DNA from: Planctomycetota bacterium
GTDB taxonomy: Bacteria > Planctomycetota > Planctomycetia > Pirellulales > Pirellulaceae
Direction of reading: 5' to 3'
NCBI GenBank assembly: GCA_026692865.1
Contig: JAPLNI010000058.1
Span: 1-64,000 of the forward strand
DNA: 64,000 nt
Positions within the stretch are counted from its first letter, which is position 1, and every line of letters starts with the position of its first letter. Below, in pieces: positions 55,756 to 64,000 of the stretch. Below the pieces are notes generated by a model that did not search any database, was not told the origin of the DNA, and was given only the letters and a program-made list of their open reading frames with translations. The translations under genes were made by a program, and so were the position numbers.

Positions 55756-56976
55756 TTAATCAACTGGCAAATGGTGACCCATTTTGTCGCGTTTTGTTGC
55801 CATATATGTCGCGTTATGAATGTTGGTCGGCGAGATGATTGGTACTTGGTCAACGACTGTTAAATCGAAGCCACGCAAATTGAATGCTTCGATTTTCTTT
55901 GGGTTGTTTGTCAATAGTCGGACTTCTCGCAAGCCAATGTCTTTCAATATCTGTATCCCGATACCATAGTCTCGCATGTCGGCTTTGAAACCAAGTGCGT
56001 GATTGGCTTCCACTGTGTCCATACCTTCTTCCTGAAGCGCGTAGGCCCTGATCTTTTGTGCTAGCCCGATGCCTCGGCCCTCTTGCGGTAGATACACGAG
56101 CACGCCTACTCCTTCTTCCGCGATTCGCTTTAGAGCTAACTCCAGTTGATCGCCACAATCACAACGTAGCGATTGAATCAAATCACCAGTGAAGCAGCTG
56201 CTATGCATTCGAACGAGCGGAATCTTTCGGTCTGGGCTTAAACTAGCCACATCGCCCATCACCAAAGCGATCGGTTCTTGCGATTCAAACTGAACTCCAT
56301 ACACATAAATATCAAAGTCACCAAACTTTGTTGGAAGCTTCGCCTGGGCAACTCGGGTAACCAGCTTCTCATTAAGGCGTCTGTGAGCGATCAACTGCTC
56401 GACGGTGATAATCGGTAGCTGATGCAGATCGGCAAGCACTAACAACTCATCACGGGTCGCGCGATCACCTGACTCATTCAAGATCTCGCACAGCACACCT
56501 GCTGGTGCTAGTCCAGCCATTCTTGCCAAGTCAACGGCCGTTTCGGTGTGGCCAGCGCGTCTCAGCACGCCACCTTCCATCGCTACCAAAGGATAGACGT
56601 GTCCAGGTCGCACGAAATCCTTTTTCTGTGATGTTGGCGAAGCGAGCCTGCGTATCGTTTCGGCTCGTTCCGATGCCGTGATTCCGGTTTTACATCCAGT
56701 AAAATCCACGGGGGTCATGAATGCTGTTTGCAGCGGGGCTGTGTTGTCTTGGACGATCGGCTGGAGGTCTAATCGCTCGCAAACGTTCTTTAAAACCGGG
56801 GCACACAGTTGCCCATGCCCTTTCAGCATGAAGTTGATGGTCTCGGTCGTTGCGAGTTCAGCAGCGCAAATGTAGTCGCCTTCGTTTTCGCGATCTTCAT
56901 CATCCAATACGATCACAACGCGTCCGGCTCGGATGGCATCAACAGCTTCTTGGATAGAACTAAACGCTCTTGTCAT
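55756..56976 (-). CDS. ribBA: Bifunctional DHBP synthase / GTP cyclohydrolase II
   Basis: A riboflavin synthesis enzyme of 406 aa from the ATG at 56976 (the frame is open to a TTG at 56982). Residues 1-205 are the RibB part: VVIVLDDEDRENEGDYICA (metal acids), RPGHVYPLVAMEGGVLRRAG with the His and TEAVDLARMAG-like region. Residues 210-400 are the RibA part: LVRMHSSCFTGDLIQSLRCD and CGDQLELAL with the zinc cysteines, then YLPQEGRGIGLAQKIRAYAL, and LLTNNPKKIEAFNLRG. Both halves keep their catalytic residues, so both activities are expected. Confidence 0.97.
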   Translation of the reverse strand: MTRAFSSIQEAVDAIRAGRVVIVLDDEDRENEGDYICAAELATTETINFMLKGHGQLCAPVLKNVCERLDLQPIVQDNTAPLQTAFMTPVDFTGCKTGITASERAETIRRLASPTSQKKDFVRPGHVYPLVAMEGGVLRRAGHTETAVDLARMAGLAPAGVLCEILNESGDRATRDELLVLADLHQLPIITVEQLIAHRRLNEKLVTRVAQAKLPTKFGDFDIYVYGVQFESQEPIALVMGDVASLSPDRKIPLVRMHSSCFTGDLIQSLRCDCGDQLELALKRIAEEGVGVLVYLPQEGRGIGLAQKIRAYALQEEGMDTVEANHALGFKADMRDYGIGIQILKDIGLREVRLLTNNPKKIEAFNLRGFDLTVVDQVPIISPTNIHNATYMATKRDKMGHHLPVD

Positions 56977-57113
56977 ATGCAATCGACTCTTCTTCCCTTG
57001 GCAGATTCCCTACAATTCCGTTAGAAGTATACCAGTCCGTCAAAATTCTGTTACGCCACCACGCATCATATTTTTGCTTGCTTTTTGTTTGGAACAACTT
57101 TCCCGGGGTCTAG

Positions 57114-58091
57114 ATGAGTCGAATATTCATGCTTTCGAGTACCATTTCCAAGTTGTCGGTTTGCTTTCTACCAGTTGCTCTCTTTATCCTTTCAGATTGC
57201 ACCAAATGCCAAGGCGAAGAGACAAGCTCGATCGCCCTGCCCAGTTCCTCAAACTCCAGCGCTTCTGATACCAGCGACTTAAAGCAAGATCCAACAAAAA
57301 AAATCACCCAAAGTTCGGTTAGGCGGACCGAGAACAAATCGGAGATGCCACTTCGAATCGAACGAGAGATCGTATTTACAGAAGGGGATGGATACCAAAC
57401 TGCAGCCGACCTATACCGCCCGGACTCCGACGACGTGTGCCCAATTGTGATCATAATTCATGGCGGAGCGTGGATTTCCGGCGACAAATGGCAAGTTGCA
57501 GACCACGCAAAACAGATGGCACGAAAAGGTTTTGTGGTCATGGCAATCAATTACCGTCTTTCTCCGAAGCACAAATGGCCTGCCCACCTAGACGATTGCT
57601 TTGCAGCTTTGAGCTGGATGGTGAAACATGCGACAGAATGGAAGGCGGACATCGAACGAGTCGGCACATGGGGTTACTCAGCAGGAGCACAACTTGCGTT
57701 GCTTACCGCCTTGACTTCAAGAACGGATCTTCCCAAAGTTCGAGCAGTAGTCGCAGGTGGTGCTCCCTGTGATCTGACGTTCATCCCTGAAAACACGAAA
57801 GCACTCGCAACAGTCCTGGGTGGCACTCGAGCAGAAGTCCCACAACGATACCGCGACGCTTCGCCCATTTCGTTTGTATCGAAAAACTCACCTCCCGTTT
57901 ATTTTTTTCACGGAGATGATGACTTTCTAGTGCCACTTTCCAACAGCATTCGAATGCACGAATCATTGCTCGCAAAAGGAATAGAGACTGTTCACCATAC
58001 AGTCATCGGCAAAGGGCACTTGATCGCTTTTCTTGATCAACAGTCGCGTTTAGAAGCAATTGAATTTCTCGAAAAGTTTCTCAAAAGCTAA
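57114..58091 (+). CDS. Secreted alpha/beta hydrolase (BD-FAE/carboxylesterase-like)
   Basis: A 325-aa esterase with an N-terminal signal region (SVCFLPVALFILSDCTKCQG; the Cys in SDC could be a lipobox-like site, though the context is weak). After a linker to about residue 80 comes the fold: DLYRPDSDDVCPIVIIIHGG with the oxyanion HGGAW, INYRLSPKHKWPAHLDDCFA, nucleophile elbow GTWGYSAGAQLALL, acid in FFHGDDDFLVP and base in IGKGHLIAF. Similar proteins act on acetylated or feruloylated polysaccharides or lipids. No operon partner. Confidence 0.9.
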   Translation: MSRIFMLSSTISKLSVCFLPVALFILSDCTKCQGEETSSIALPSSSNSSASDTSDLKQDPTKKITQSSVRRTENKSEMPLRIEREIVFTEGDGYQTAADLYRPDSDDVCPIVIIIHGGAWISGDKWQVADHAKQMARKGFVVMAINYRLSPKHKWPAHLDDCFAALSWMVKHATEWKADIERVGTWGYSAGAQLALLTALTSRTDLPKVRAVVAGGAPCDLTFIPENTKALATVLGGTRAEVPQRYRDASPISFVSKNSPPVYFFHGDDDFLVPLSNSIRMHESLLAKGIETVHHTVIGKGHLIAFLDQQSRLEAIEFLEKFLKS

Positions 58092-58448
58092 TGCGAAGTT
58101 CTGATTTGACTAACAAAAACCCGCCCTATTTCTGTGGTGATGAAATAAGCATTCTTCCTGAAACGTAGAAGATAGCCTGTGTTGCTACAAATTCGGTGTT
58201 GACACGGGATTCGGTATGGCCGACGTTCAGAAAACCAAACCTATTGAGAAACGTGGGCGCTAGGACCAGTTTCGCCCCACGCCCGCGATATTTATGTGGC
58301 CACAATTTTCAGGAATGATAAGCTCGCTCCACTTTTAAATATCATCGGAAACAACGATCGACAATTCAGTGTTAAATAGGTTACATCCCGGCCATCGAAT
58401 GCGTCCAACGAATTGAATGCGTTAATTTTCTGACATAACATCTACCAA
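58092..58448. other. Gap between convergent esterase and fasciclin genes
   Basis: About 360 bp. Nothing gene-like; the fasciclin terminator follows directly at 58449. Confidence 0.5.
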
Positions 58449-58480
58449 TAAAAAAACCTCGTTGCTTGCAACGAGGTTTA
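58449..58480 (-). terminator. Rho-independent terminator of the fasciclin gene
   Basis: An 11-bp perfect stem (aacctcgttgc at 58455-58465 and gcaacgaggtt at 58468-58478) with a 2-base gap, followed on the minus strand by a run of seven T before att. It lies 26 bp past the stop of the fasciclin gene and is the only textbook intrinsic terminator I found. Confidence 0.9.
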
Positions 58481-58506
58481 TGACTATTAACAATAATTGA
58501 CCGAAC

Positions 58507-59013
58507 TTACTTCTTCTCTGGCGGAAGAATTACCGAATCAATAACGTGAATCACACCGTTACTTCCAACAATGTCAGTCTTTACGACTTTCGCTGCGCTG
58601 TTAAGTAACACGCTGCCATCCTTCACCGAAATTGTGAAGTCGGCGCCGTTTACAGTCGTTGCCTTGTCTAGCTTCACTGCGTCAGCCGCAAGAACCTTTG
58701 CTCCAACAACGTGGTATGTGAGAATAGCGGCAAGCTTCGCCTTGTTCTCAGGCTTGAGAAGCGTTTCAACTGTGCCCTTCGGCAGCTTATCAAAAGCAGC
58801 ATTGGTTGGAGCGAAAACCGTAAAAGGTCCCTTACCGCTCAATGTCTCGGCGAGTCCAGCAGCCTTAACTGCAGCTACCAAAGTGCTGAAATCTGGATTG
58901 CCTGCAGCAATCTCAACAACGTTCTTCTGTGCTGCTGGCGTTTCGGCAACGCTCGAACGCGTAGCTACCAATCCCATCGCAACGCAAGCCAACATCATCG
59001 CAAACTTCTTCAT
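58507..59013 (-). CDS. Secreted fasciclin (FAS1)-domain protein
   Basis: A 168-aa exported protein. The frame is open to 59214, but the ATG at 59013 has GAAGGA 8-10 bp upstream and starts a standard signal peptide ([20 protein letters not shown], cleavage near SVAETP), so I choose it. The FAS1 domain (about residues 37-166) has [17 protein letters not shown], the H1 motif [31 protein letters not shown] with the YH motif, and H2 [13 protein letters not shown]. Single-FAS1 proteins act in adhesion or matrix. A tight terminator follows, so this is a monocistronic unit. Confidence 0.93.
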   Translation of the reverse strand: MKKFAMMLACVAMGLVATRSSVAETPAAQKNVVEIAAGNPDFSTLVAAVKAAGLAETLSGKGPFTVFAPTNAAFDKLPKGTVETLLKPENKAKLAAILTYHVVGAKVLAADAVKLDKATTVNGADFTISVKDGSVLLNSAAKVVKTDIVGSNGVIHVIDSVILPPEKK

Positions 59014-59396
59014 AATTAAATCCTTCACATACAAAAAACTATCACCAATCATGCATAACACATGCATGATATCAATAGTAAAAATAGTGAGTGCCAAAGA
59101 GTGAACAAAAAACGCCGATTTGCCAGAGAAGGAAATCTTAATGGCGACTTGACGCACTCTGAGAGATATACCGGCTGGAGCGGACACATCCAGACAATGA
59201 TACAAAGGCGTCAAGCCTTGAAGAAATTTTTTTTTATCTTCGCAACAAAAGCTTTTTATAGCTCGGATCTCCGGACGACTGGACAGCCTGACTCCGATGC
59301 GGTCCCTCGAATCAAGTCACGCGTGAAAAGTCGATAAATCCATCGCGAATCAAGCTTGCTGCGAGCTAACGGAACGCGGCCTTCAGCGATTAGAAT
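59014..59396. other. Intergenic region with a short palindrome upstream of fasciclin
   Basis: About 380 bp. The word atgcat occurs at 59051-59056 and 59062-59067 as a palindrome, 40-50 bp ahead of the fasciclin start; tatcaa (59070-59075) gives a TTGATA on the minus strand that might be a -35. A T-rich run lies at 59227-59236. No gene is seen. Confidence 0.45.
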
Positions 59397-60893
59397 TTAC
59401 TTGATGAGGCTAGAAGGCTTTTTGAGACCAGCCGTTTCACTCGGCTTCTCTTCTGGTTTTTCAGAAGGCTTTGTCGGAGCGGTCGGGAGTTGCCGAAGAG
59501 TAAACTCCAACGTGTCTGCAATTTGAAGATCTTGGGAATCGAATCGATCTGCGGAGGCAGCATTCATCGTGAAGACGATTGACAAATGTCGACCGGCATC
59601 GTTACTTACGAGAATGTGAATCCACTGCATAGGAACTTGATTGACGGCTCCAACCGAAACGACTCGCATCATCCGCAGACCAGTTGCAGTGACCTTCTCT
59701 GTCGCCTCTAGCATTTGCCCCAATTGTTTGCCCATCGACTTTTGGATGTCGCTTTGGTAGCCGGCAATCGAAAGCTGTGTACCTGGTTCTGTGTCAGTTA
59801 GGTTGGTGATAGTGCATTGGGCAAAGGTGTAGTTCTTCTGAACCCAACGAAGACTCGCATCGACTCCAGAATCTGAATAAAGAGTCCACCCGCGATCTGC
59901 AACAAATTGATACGCGCCGAGCCGAGATAACACACGAGTCAATTCGCTCGACTGATCCGACTCTACTCGTTTCTGCAAGCTGTCTAGATCGACCGTTTGA
60001 GAAAGGTTATCAATGCTCTCTCGAAGAATTCGAATGCGGGCAGTTACATCAAAACCAGGTTCGATTTCACCAACTTGACGTGTCTCTTGCATCGATACGG
60101 CGACCCACGAAATCATGCCCGACGAACGGTCCAAACGACCTTTACCATCGATCTTCATCGATGTCTTTACGTCGTGCACTTCCCCCTCGACTTCGCCTGA
60201 AACTTCAAGTTGGCCGATCTTGCTATCTGCATCAAAAAGCCTCACTGTCAACTCGCCATTTGTCACTTTTGCAATGTTAAGTAGGTTTGCTAATGCATTG
60301 CCTTTTACTTGCCATTGATCGCCGATCTTGACGGATGTAGCTGGTCGCAGTGAATCCAAAAAAATGCTTGAGATAGGACATTGAACGAGATCGCGTTCGG
60401 CTGCTGTTAGTGGATTATCGAGGCATTGAATCGAACGCGATTGGGCACCGATCAGCTTCACAATTGTCTTGCATTCATCGCGAAGCTTGGTCGTGGTAAC
60501 GTACTTCTGAATATCGTTAGCACATTCGGCTTGCGAGTACATCTGAACGGCAAAACGTTCACCAGAAGCCGATCGCATTCGCACGACTTCCTCGTACTCA
60601 AGATTCGTCGTCGACTCGATAGGTGTCTTCGATAAAGTGCCAGCCTTGGCAACTTTGACTTCAATTGTGCCTTTGATTTCGACAACTGACTTGACGCGAG
60701 TCTGGCGATCGCTTCTAGATGAAGCGGAGCTTTCTCCAGCGGCTTCATCATTCGATTCAGCTCGCAGAGGTCGCCCGCTCCAAAGCGATGATGCAGCGAC
60801 CGCGATAGATGTCAGAAGTGATCGTCTGTTTAATTCAACCGATTGGTTCACCGTTTGTGGACTAACAGAAGCGGCTTCAAATCGAATACGCAA
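59397..60893 (-). CDS. Tat-exported protein of unknown function
   Basis: A 498-aa protein I do not recognise. It starts at TTG 60893, with GAGGGGAGA 4-12 bp upstream. Residues 20-45 look like a Tat signal: twin arginine in LNRRSLLTSIAVAASSLW, cleavage near LRAES. The mature protein begins with a Ser/Asp/Glu-rich stretch, then beta-rich repeats with many charged residues (for example IGDQWQVKGNALANLLNI and LYSDSGVDASLRWVQKNYTF). The middle part (GEVEGEVHDVKTSMKIDGKG) suggests a lipid- or ligand-binding beta fold. The end is Lys/Pro-rich. No enzyme motif is evident. Confidence 0.72.
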   Translation of the reverse strand: MRIRFEAASVSPQTVNQSVELNRRSLLTSIAVAASSLWSGRPLRAESNDEAAGESSASSRSDRQTRVKSVVEIKGTIEVKVAKAGTLSKTPIESTTNLEYEEVVRMRSASGERFAVQMYSQAECANDIQKYVTTTKLRDECKTIVKLIGAQSRSIQCLDNPLTAAERDLVQCPISSIFLDSLRPATSVKIGDQWQVKGNALANLLNIAKVTNGELTVRLFDADSKIGQLEVSGEVEGEVHDVKTSMKIDGKGRLDRSSGMISWVAVSMQETRQVGEIEPGFDVTARIRILRESIDNLSQTVDLDSLQKRVESDQSSELTRVLSRLGAYQFVADRGWTLYSDSGVDASLRWVQKNYTFAQCTITNLTDTEPGTQLSIAGYQSDIQKSMGKQLGQMLEATEKVTATGLRMMRVVSVGAVNQVPMQWIHILVSNDAGRHLSIVFTMNAASADRFDSQDLQIADTLEFTLRQLPTAPTKPSEKPEEKPSETAGLKKPSSLIK

Positions 60894-60999
60894 GATTCTC
60901 TCCCCTCATCAAGTAGGCTTGTCGAGCATCCGAGCATCGACACATGATAAAAGGATCGGCGTCTTTACGAGCGGGTATCCACTTTAATCAGCAGGATCC

Positions 61000-61284
61000 T
61001 TACAAATTCTCATCTCGCATCGCTTCCGGAACAGCGATCGCTTCGTCAGGTATCAGCGTAGGGATTTGATTCTCGGCTGTGTAAAGCCATTGCCTATCGA
61101 CGCTAAGTAGCCCTTGCAATGGAGCCTCAGAAATACTACGACCAAGTCGAGTCGACAAAGGTGTTTTCTCATGAAACTGCGCAAGCTTCGCAAACCACCC
61201 AGGACTCGGGATAACGAATGCAGTATGAGAAATTGGGCAACGCAGATAATCCACAAGCCACGCGGGACAGGGAGATGATTCCAT
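61000..61284 (-). CDS. Trm112-like small protein
   Basis: A 94-aa protein; the frame runs to 61383, but the ATG at 61284 starts the conserved part (PAWLVDYLRCPISHTAFVIP). The end LLSVDRQWLYTAENQIPTLI followed by PDEA matches the last half of UPF0434/Trm112 proteins (…YPIRDGIPVLLPDEA in others). Only one Cys remains of the zinc site (LRCPIS), so metal binding is probably lost. A 30-residue insert (about 26-55) lies between the two halves. Its start overlaps by one base with an opposite-strand ATG. Confidence 0.6.
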   Translation of the reverse strand: MESSPCPAWLVDYLRCPISHTAFVIPSPGWFAKLAQFHEKTPLSTRLGRSISEAPLQGLLSVDRQWLYTAENQIPTLIPDEAIAVPEAMRDENL

Positions 61285-61348
61285 GATAATCCTGATAAAG
61301 ACAGTGGTAAAAACGGTGCCCCAAAAAACGCAACGAAAAAATCTGACG

Positions 61349-62755
61349 ATGCCCGTCCAAGTGAATATGACTAATCTATACAAATTGCGAGCTTTGAGAA
61401 GTTTACGTCACCCGTGGCCCTTCTTGGTAGTTCTGATTTACTTGACCACAACGAGCATTAAAAACGTACATGCTCAGTATGCGTTGCCTGCCAATGGTGT
61501 CGCTACGCCACCAGCCCCGCCAATCGTTACCGCGCCGACTGGGGTTTATGTGCAAACGAATGTAGATCCGGCGACTGGTAAACAGATCGATATCTACCTC
61601 GAACATGAAGCAGTTCCGGTACTGAAATGGGAACAACAAGAAGTAACCGAGCGAAGGTTTGTTCCGCAGTGGGTGCATGAAACTCAGAAGACTACTGAAG
61701 TGCAATACATTCCCTCGGTATCTTATCAAACTCAAGCTAAAAATCTCAACGCATGGAATCCGTTACTTCCTCCCCGGATTGCTTACGAGTACATCCCCGT
61801 AACGCAATATCAAACGGTCAATCAAGTCGTGGACAAACCAATCACTTACCAAAAGTATGTCGATCAAGAAGTCAAAGTGGTCGTACCGAAATTGGTCCAG
61901 GTAACCGAACAGCGTGCCAAGTACACACAACGCGAAAGAAATGCTCCAGCTCAAACCAACGTCGCTTCAAACGCGATGCCACTCAACAACGGGTTGGCAA
62001 ACTCGCAGTCCAGCAGCCTGCGTTCCGCGCCGTCCGCTCTTTCTCCCGAGCAACAGTCGGCTCAATCCGCACTCGCAAATCGCAACACGCTCAGCACCAG
62101 CTACGTAACAAGACCAATACAAGGCCCGGCGAACACTCCGACATATCCGTACTCTTCTTACGCAGCCAAAACTACTCCGACGACCAACCAGATGCTCGCA
62201 TCGATGCCGCAAACCTATTACGCAGCCCCAGCTTATCCACCACAACAAGCGTATCCTCAACAAAGCTACCCACCCGTTAATAACTTTGCTGCGGCCGGGT
62301 ATCAACCTAGTTATCAACCCAACTATTATCAACCAAGCTTCACACCTGTCGCTTACCAGCAACCCGTACCATGGGGCCAGAACACTACTGCGGCAATGAT
62401 GCCGAACCCGTATCCGAGCCCGTATCCGAATCAGTATCCGAATCAGTATTCCAACCCAAACGCTTACAACGGTAGCTACCCTAATCCAACGTCGGCATAT
62501 GCTCAGTCATGGTTTCAAATGCCAAGTTGGATTTCGAGCACAGGGCCATTGCTGAGCCAAAACATGATGAGTTCATCAAGCTACTTAAGCTATAATCCAA
62601 ACAGCTCGATGATGGCGACCGGATACTCAGCGCAACAACCAAATTCAAATGTCGCTTACAACAATCCTTCGATGCCCCCCGTCGCGGCCAGTCCCGGCAA
62701 CTACAGCGATCGCGACGCCATGCAAGCAGGACTGCAACCGTCGGTCCTTCGATAG
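61349..62755 (+). CDS. Secreted Tyr/Pro/Gln-rich repeat protein
   Basis: About 468 aa from the ATG at 61349; starts at 61283 and 61367 are also in frame, and the signal segment HPWPFLVVLIYLTTTSIKNV (cleavage near HAQYAL) is common to all. Residues about 90-200 have regular Tyr/Val/Gln strands (QWVHETQKTTEVQYIPSVSY, YIPVTQYQTVNQVVDKPITY). From about 280 the protein is low-complexity with tandem Y-P-x units (PPQQAYPQQSYPPVNN, then PYPSPYPNQYPNQYSN). I do not recognise it. Similar composition is known from surface and cell-wall proteins of planctomycetes; a role in the envelope is inference. Confidence 0.72.
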   Translation: MPVQVNMTNLYKLRALRSLRHPWPFLVVLIYLTTTSIKNVHAQYALPANGVATPPAPPIVTAPTGVYVQTNVDPATGKQIDIYLEHEAVPVLKWEQQEVTERRFVPQWVHETQKTTEVQYIPSVSYQTQAKNLNAWNPLLPPRIAYEYIPVTQYQTVNQVVDKPITYQKYVDQEVKVVVPKLVQVTEQRAKYTQRERNAPAQTNVASNAMPLNNGLANSQSSSLRSAPSALSPEQQSAQSALANRNTLSTSYVTRPIQGPANTPTYPYSSYAAKTTPTTNQMLASMPQTYYAAPAYPPQQAYPQQSYPPVNNFAAAGYQPSYQPNYYQPSFTPVAYQQPVPWGQNTTAAMMPNPYPSPYPNQYPNQYSNPNAYNGSYPNPTSAYAQSWFQMPSWISSTGPLLSQNMMSSSSYLSYNPNSSMMATGYSAQQPNSNVAYNNPSMPPVAASPGNYSDRDAMQAGLQPSVLR

Positions 62756-63029
62756 CGAGTAAAACGCACCTTTGCAGTGCTCCGACTTGTTGGAGCTTTA
62801 AGACCTATCTATCGATAATCAATCTAAAAAGTCTTTGCTAACCAAACGATTTCGTTTTCACGCGAGGCTCTTTCTTTCCTTAACATCGCGCGCCCGAAAG
62901 CCGTGACGAGCCACAGCCTCCAAAGGGAGCTTTCAGCTTTATCTGTAATTTATTGACAGCATTGCGACACAAATACGCAATTGATCGTAATGTCATTCAG
63001 TTCCTCGAGCTTTGTAACGCCCTAATTTT

Positions 63030-64000
63030 TCAAGTAGGCGCTGGTAGATCACGACGGCAAAAAATGAAGACGCCGATTGAGAGAGCTAGGACACCCAGAC
63101 TGAGGAGAACAGAAGAGTAAGCCATTGGCCCCAGTTCGATTCCTGAGATCCAGTTTTTTGGATTATCGTTAAACCGATAAAATGCAAACATCGGCATACT
63201 TTCTTGCCCAATTGCTTGAACCATCCAATCGGGTTGATAAGCAGAGAGAAAGCTAAATGGCATCAAAAAGCGAGTCTGAGGAGTTGATTTTGCGAGAATG
63301 AAAAGCAAGACCTGAGCGACGTAAACTCCAATAACCACGCCGATCGTTCGCCATCGGTATTGATCCCAACTACTCATCATGACGCTCAGGCCAAAAACGA
63401 AGAAGCCAAGTGCAAAGATATTCAGTGTCGAAGGGATATACAACTGCGAATCAACGAGTGTGCTTAATGGCGTGACAACTTCCTCGGAGGCCAATAAGGG
63501 GTTTGGCATCGACCAATTGAATCCCGGGAGCGTCAATTTGGCTTGCGACTTCTTTACGAGAGTCGAGTTTGTCTGAATCCCTGCAAACAATCCAACCCAT
63601 ATCGCCGAGCACAATACAACCAGCCCCGTCACGCTTACCAGTGCATGTATCGCCATTAGCTTCCATCTGTGCAACGGTTGAGCAAGCAGCATTTCCATCG
63701 TTCCTCTTCCGAGCTCACCACTGACAACGTCCGTGCCTCTCGCGATGCAATATGTCAGGACGCAAAGCAGCACGATCGGCTCCGCAAAGGTCAAACCGAT
63801 GATTCCCTCGTAGGTAAGAAATTGAGCGAGCGGTACCGGCGAAAATTTCTCGAAGGCTTTGAACTGCTCGATCAGCGGAGCGAAGCCGCTCAGCTCAAAT
63901 TGGCTGACAGTCCAGATTCGCACCCAGGGGAACATTAGCAAAACACATCCGCAAGCAACGAGAAGTGGAAGCGTTTCAGTGATGTATTTTTTTAAGAGGA
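63030..64000 (-). CDS. ABC-2-type transporter permease (5' end beyond window)
   Basis: The frame is open to the right edge, so the start is outside; 323 codons are present with the stop at 63030. Six hydrophobic segments are visible: LPLLVACGCVLLMFP near the edge, GLTFAEPIVLLCVLTYCIAR, ALVSVTGLVVLCSAIWVGLF, NIFALGFFVFGLSVMMSSW, IGVVIGVYVAQVLLFILAKS and VLLSLGVLALSIGVFIFCRR. The VSGELGRGTMEMLLAQPLHR loop is the coupling region of ABC-2 permeases (gliding/NosY type). An ATPase partner should lie upstream, outside the window. Confidence 0.88.
   Translation of the reverse strand, partial: LLKKYITETLPLLVACGCVLLMFPWVRIWTVSQFELSGFAPLIEQFKAFEKFSPVPLAQFLTYEGIIGLTFAEPIVLLCVLTYCIARGTDVVSGELGRGTMEMLLAQPLHRWKLMAIHALVSVTGLVVLCSAIWVGLFAGIQTNSTLVKKSQAKLTLPGFNWSMPNPLLASEEVVTPLSTLVDSQLYIPSTLNIFALGFFVFGLSVMMSSWDQYRWRTIGVVIGVYVAQVLLFILAKSTPQTRFLMPFSFLSAYQPDWMVQAIGQESMPMFAFYRFNDNPKNWISGIELGPMAYSSVLLSLGVLALSIGVFIFCRRDLPAPT

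Noticed and set aside
58571-59104. 177-codon plus-strand frame opposite the fasciclin gene
   Set aside because: Shadow of the fasciclin coding sequence.
1-64000. CRISPR array, tRNA or rRNA genes
   Set aside because: No regularly spaced repeat array, and no tRNA T-loop/acceptor arrangement or rRNA segment was seen by eye; a covariance-model scan was not possible.

Overview
The window looks like a chromosomal piece of a marine-type planctomycete (Pirellulales-like). This is inferred from content: two secreted sulfatases in tandem, a secreted FG-GAP/VCBS protein, an S46 peptidase, Kdo genes (kdsD/kdsC), a very long PPi-PEPCK-like protein, many large secreted or membrane-anchored proteins without recognisable family, and weakly SD-led starts including GTG and TTG. 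No rRNA, tRNA or CRISPR was seen.

Region 1 (0.3-18.7 kb, all minus strand) is a surface polysaccharide cluster read from right to left. It opens with a NusG-like (UpxY/RfaH-type) antiterminator at 18.7 kb preceded by about 830 bp without a convincing gene. Next come GDP-L-fucose genes (fcl, gmd), then the CDP-3,6-dideoxyhexose genes (rfbF, rfbG, rfbH), a methyltransferase, an SDR reductase and a ThDP enzyme resembling YerE. Together these predict a branched, yersiniose-type 3,6-dideoxy sugar. The E3 reductase (DdhD/AscD type) is not in the window. The distal part (0.5-8.0 kb) holds two GT2 and one GT4 glycosyltransferases, an RmlC-like epimerase, an SDR enzyme, a UGM-like flavoprotein and a Wzx-like flippase. 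This distal block is bracketed by two inverted copies of an ISL3-family insertion sequence. The right copy is a decayed internal-deletion derivative with recognisable terminal inverted repeats.

Region 2 (19.5-29.8 kb, minus strand) is metabolic: methylmalonate-semialdehyde dehydrogenase, an MBL-fold hydrolase, a Gfo/Idh/MocA oxidoreductase, a 1181-aa PPi-PEPCK-like protein and a membrane-anchored TPR protein.

Region 3 (30-33 kb, plus strand) is housekeeping: rpsP, trmD (no rimM between them), kdsD, kdsC. Region 4 (33.4-36.1 kb, minus strand) is a sulfur-handling operon: an ArsR repressor with a sigma70-type promoter that implies a leaderless start, a rhodanese/DUF2892 protein, and a CoA-disulfide-reductase-like flavoprotein fused to rhodanese. 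Region 5 (36.5-45.4 kb, plus strand) has an esterase broken by a nonsense codon, dihydropyrimidinase, an SLC13 transporter, an unlisted 29-codon very basic protein, a 703-aa membrane-anchored unknown and an S46 peptidase. Region 6 (45.6-49.3 kb, minus strand) is the sulfatase pair.

Region 7 (49.7-64 kb) is mixed: a lipopolysaccharide-kinase-like protein, a probably frameshifted small membrane protein, an MFS transporter broken by TGA and coupled to a DapA/NanA-family aldolase and an FG-GAP protein, ribBA, an esterase, a fasciclin protein with a clear terminator, a Tat-exported unknown, a Trm112-like protein, a Tyr/Pro/Gln-rich secreted protein, and the 3' part of an ABC-2 permease that runs off the right edge. 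Three genes in regions 5 and 7 carry disruptions (36.5, 50.8, 51.6 kb), which points to gene decay or sequencing errors. Palindromic intergenic repeats occur at 36.2, 45.5 and 51.2 kb.
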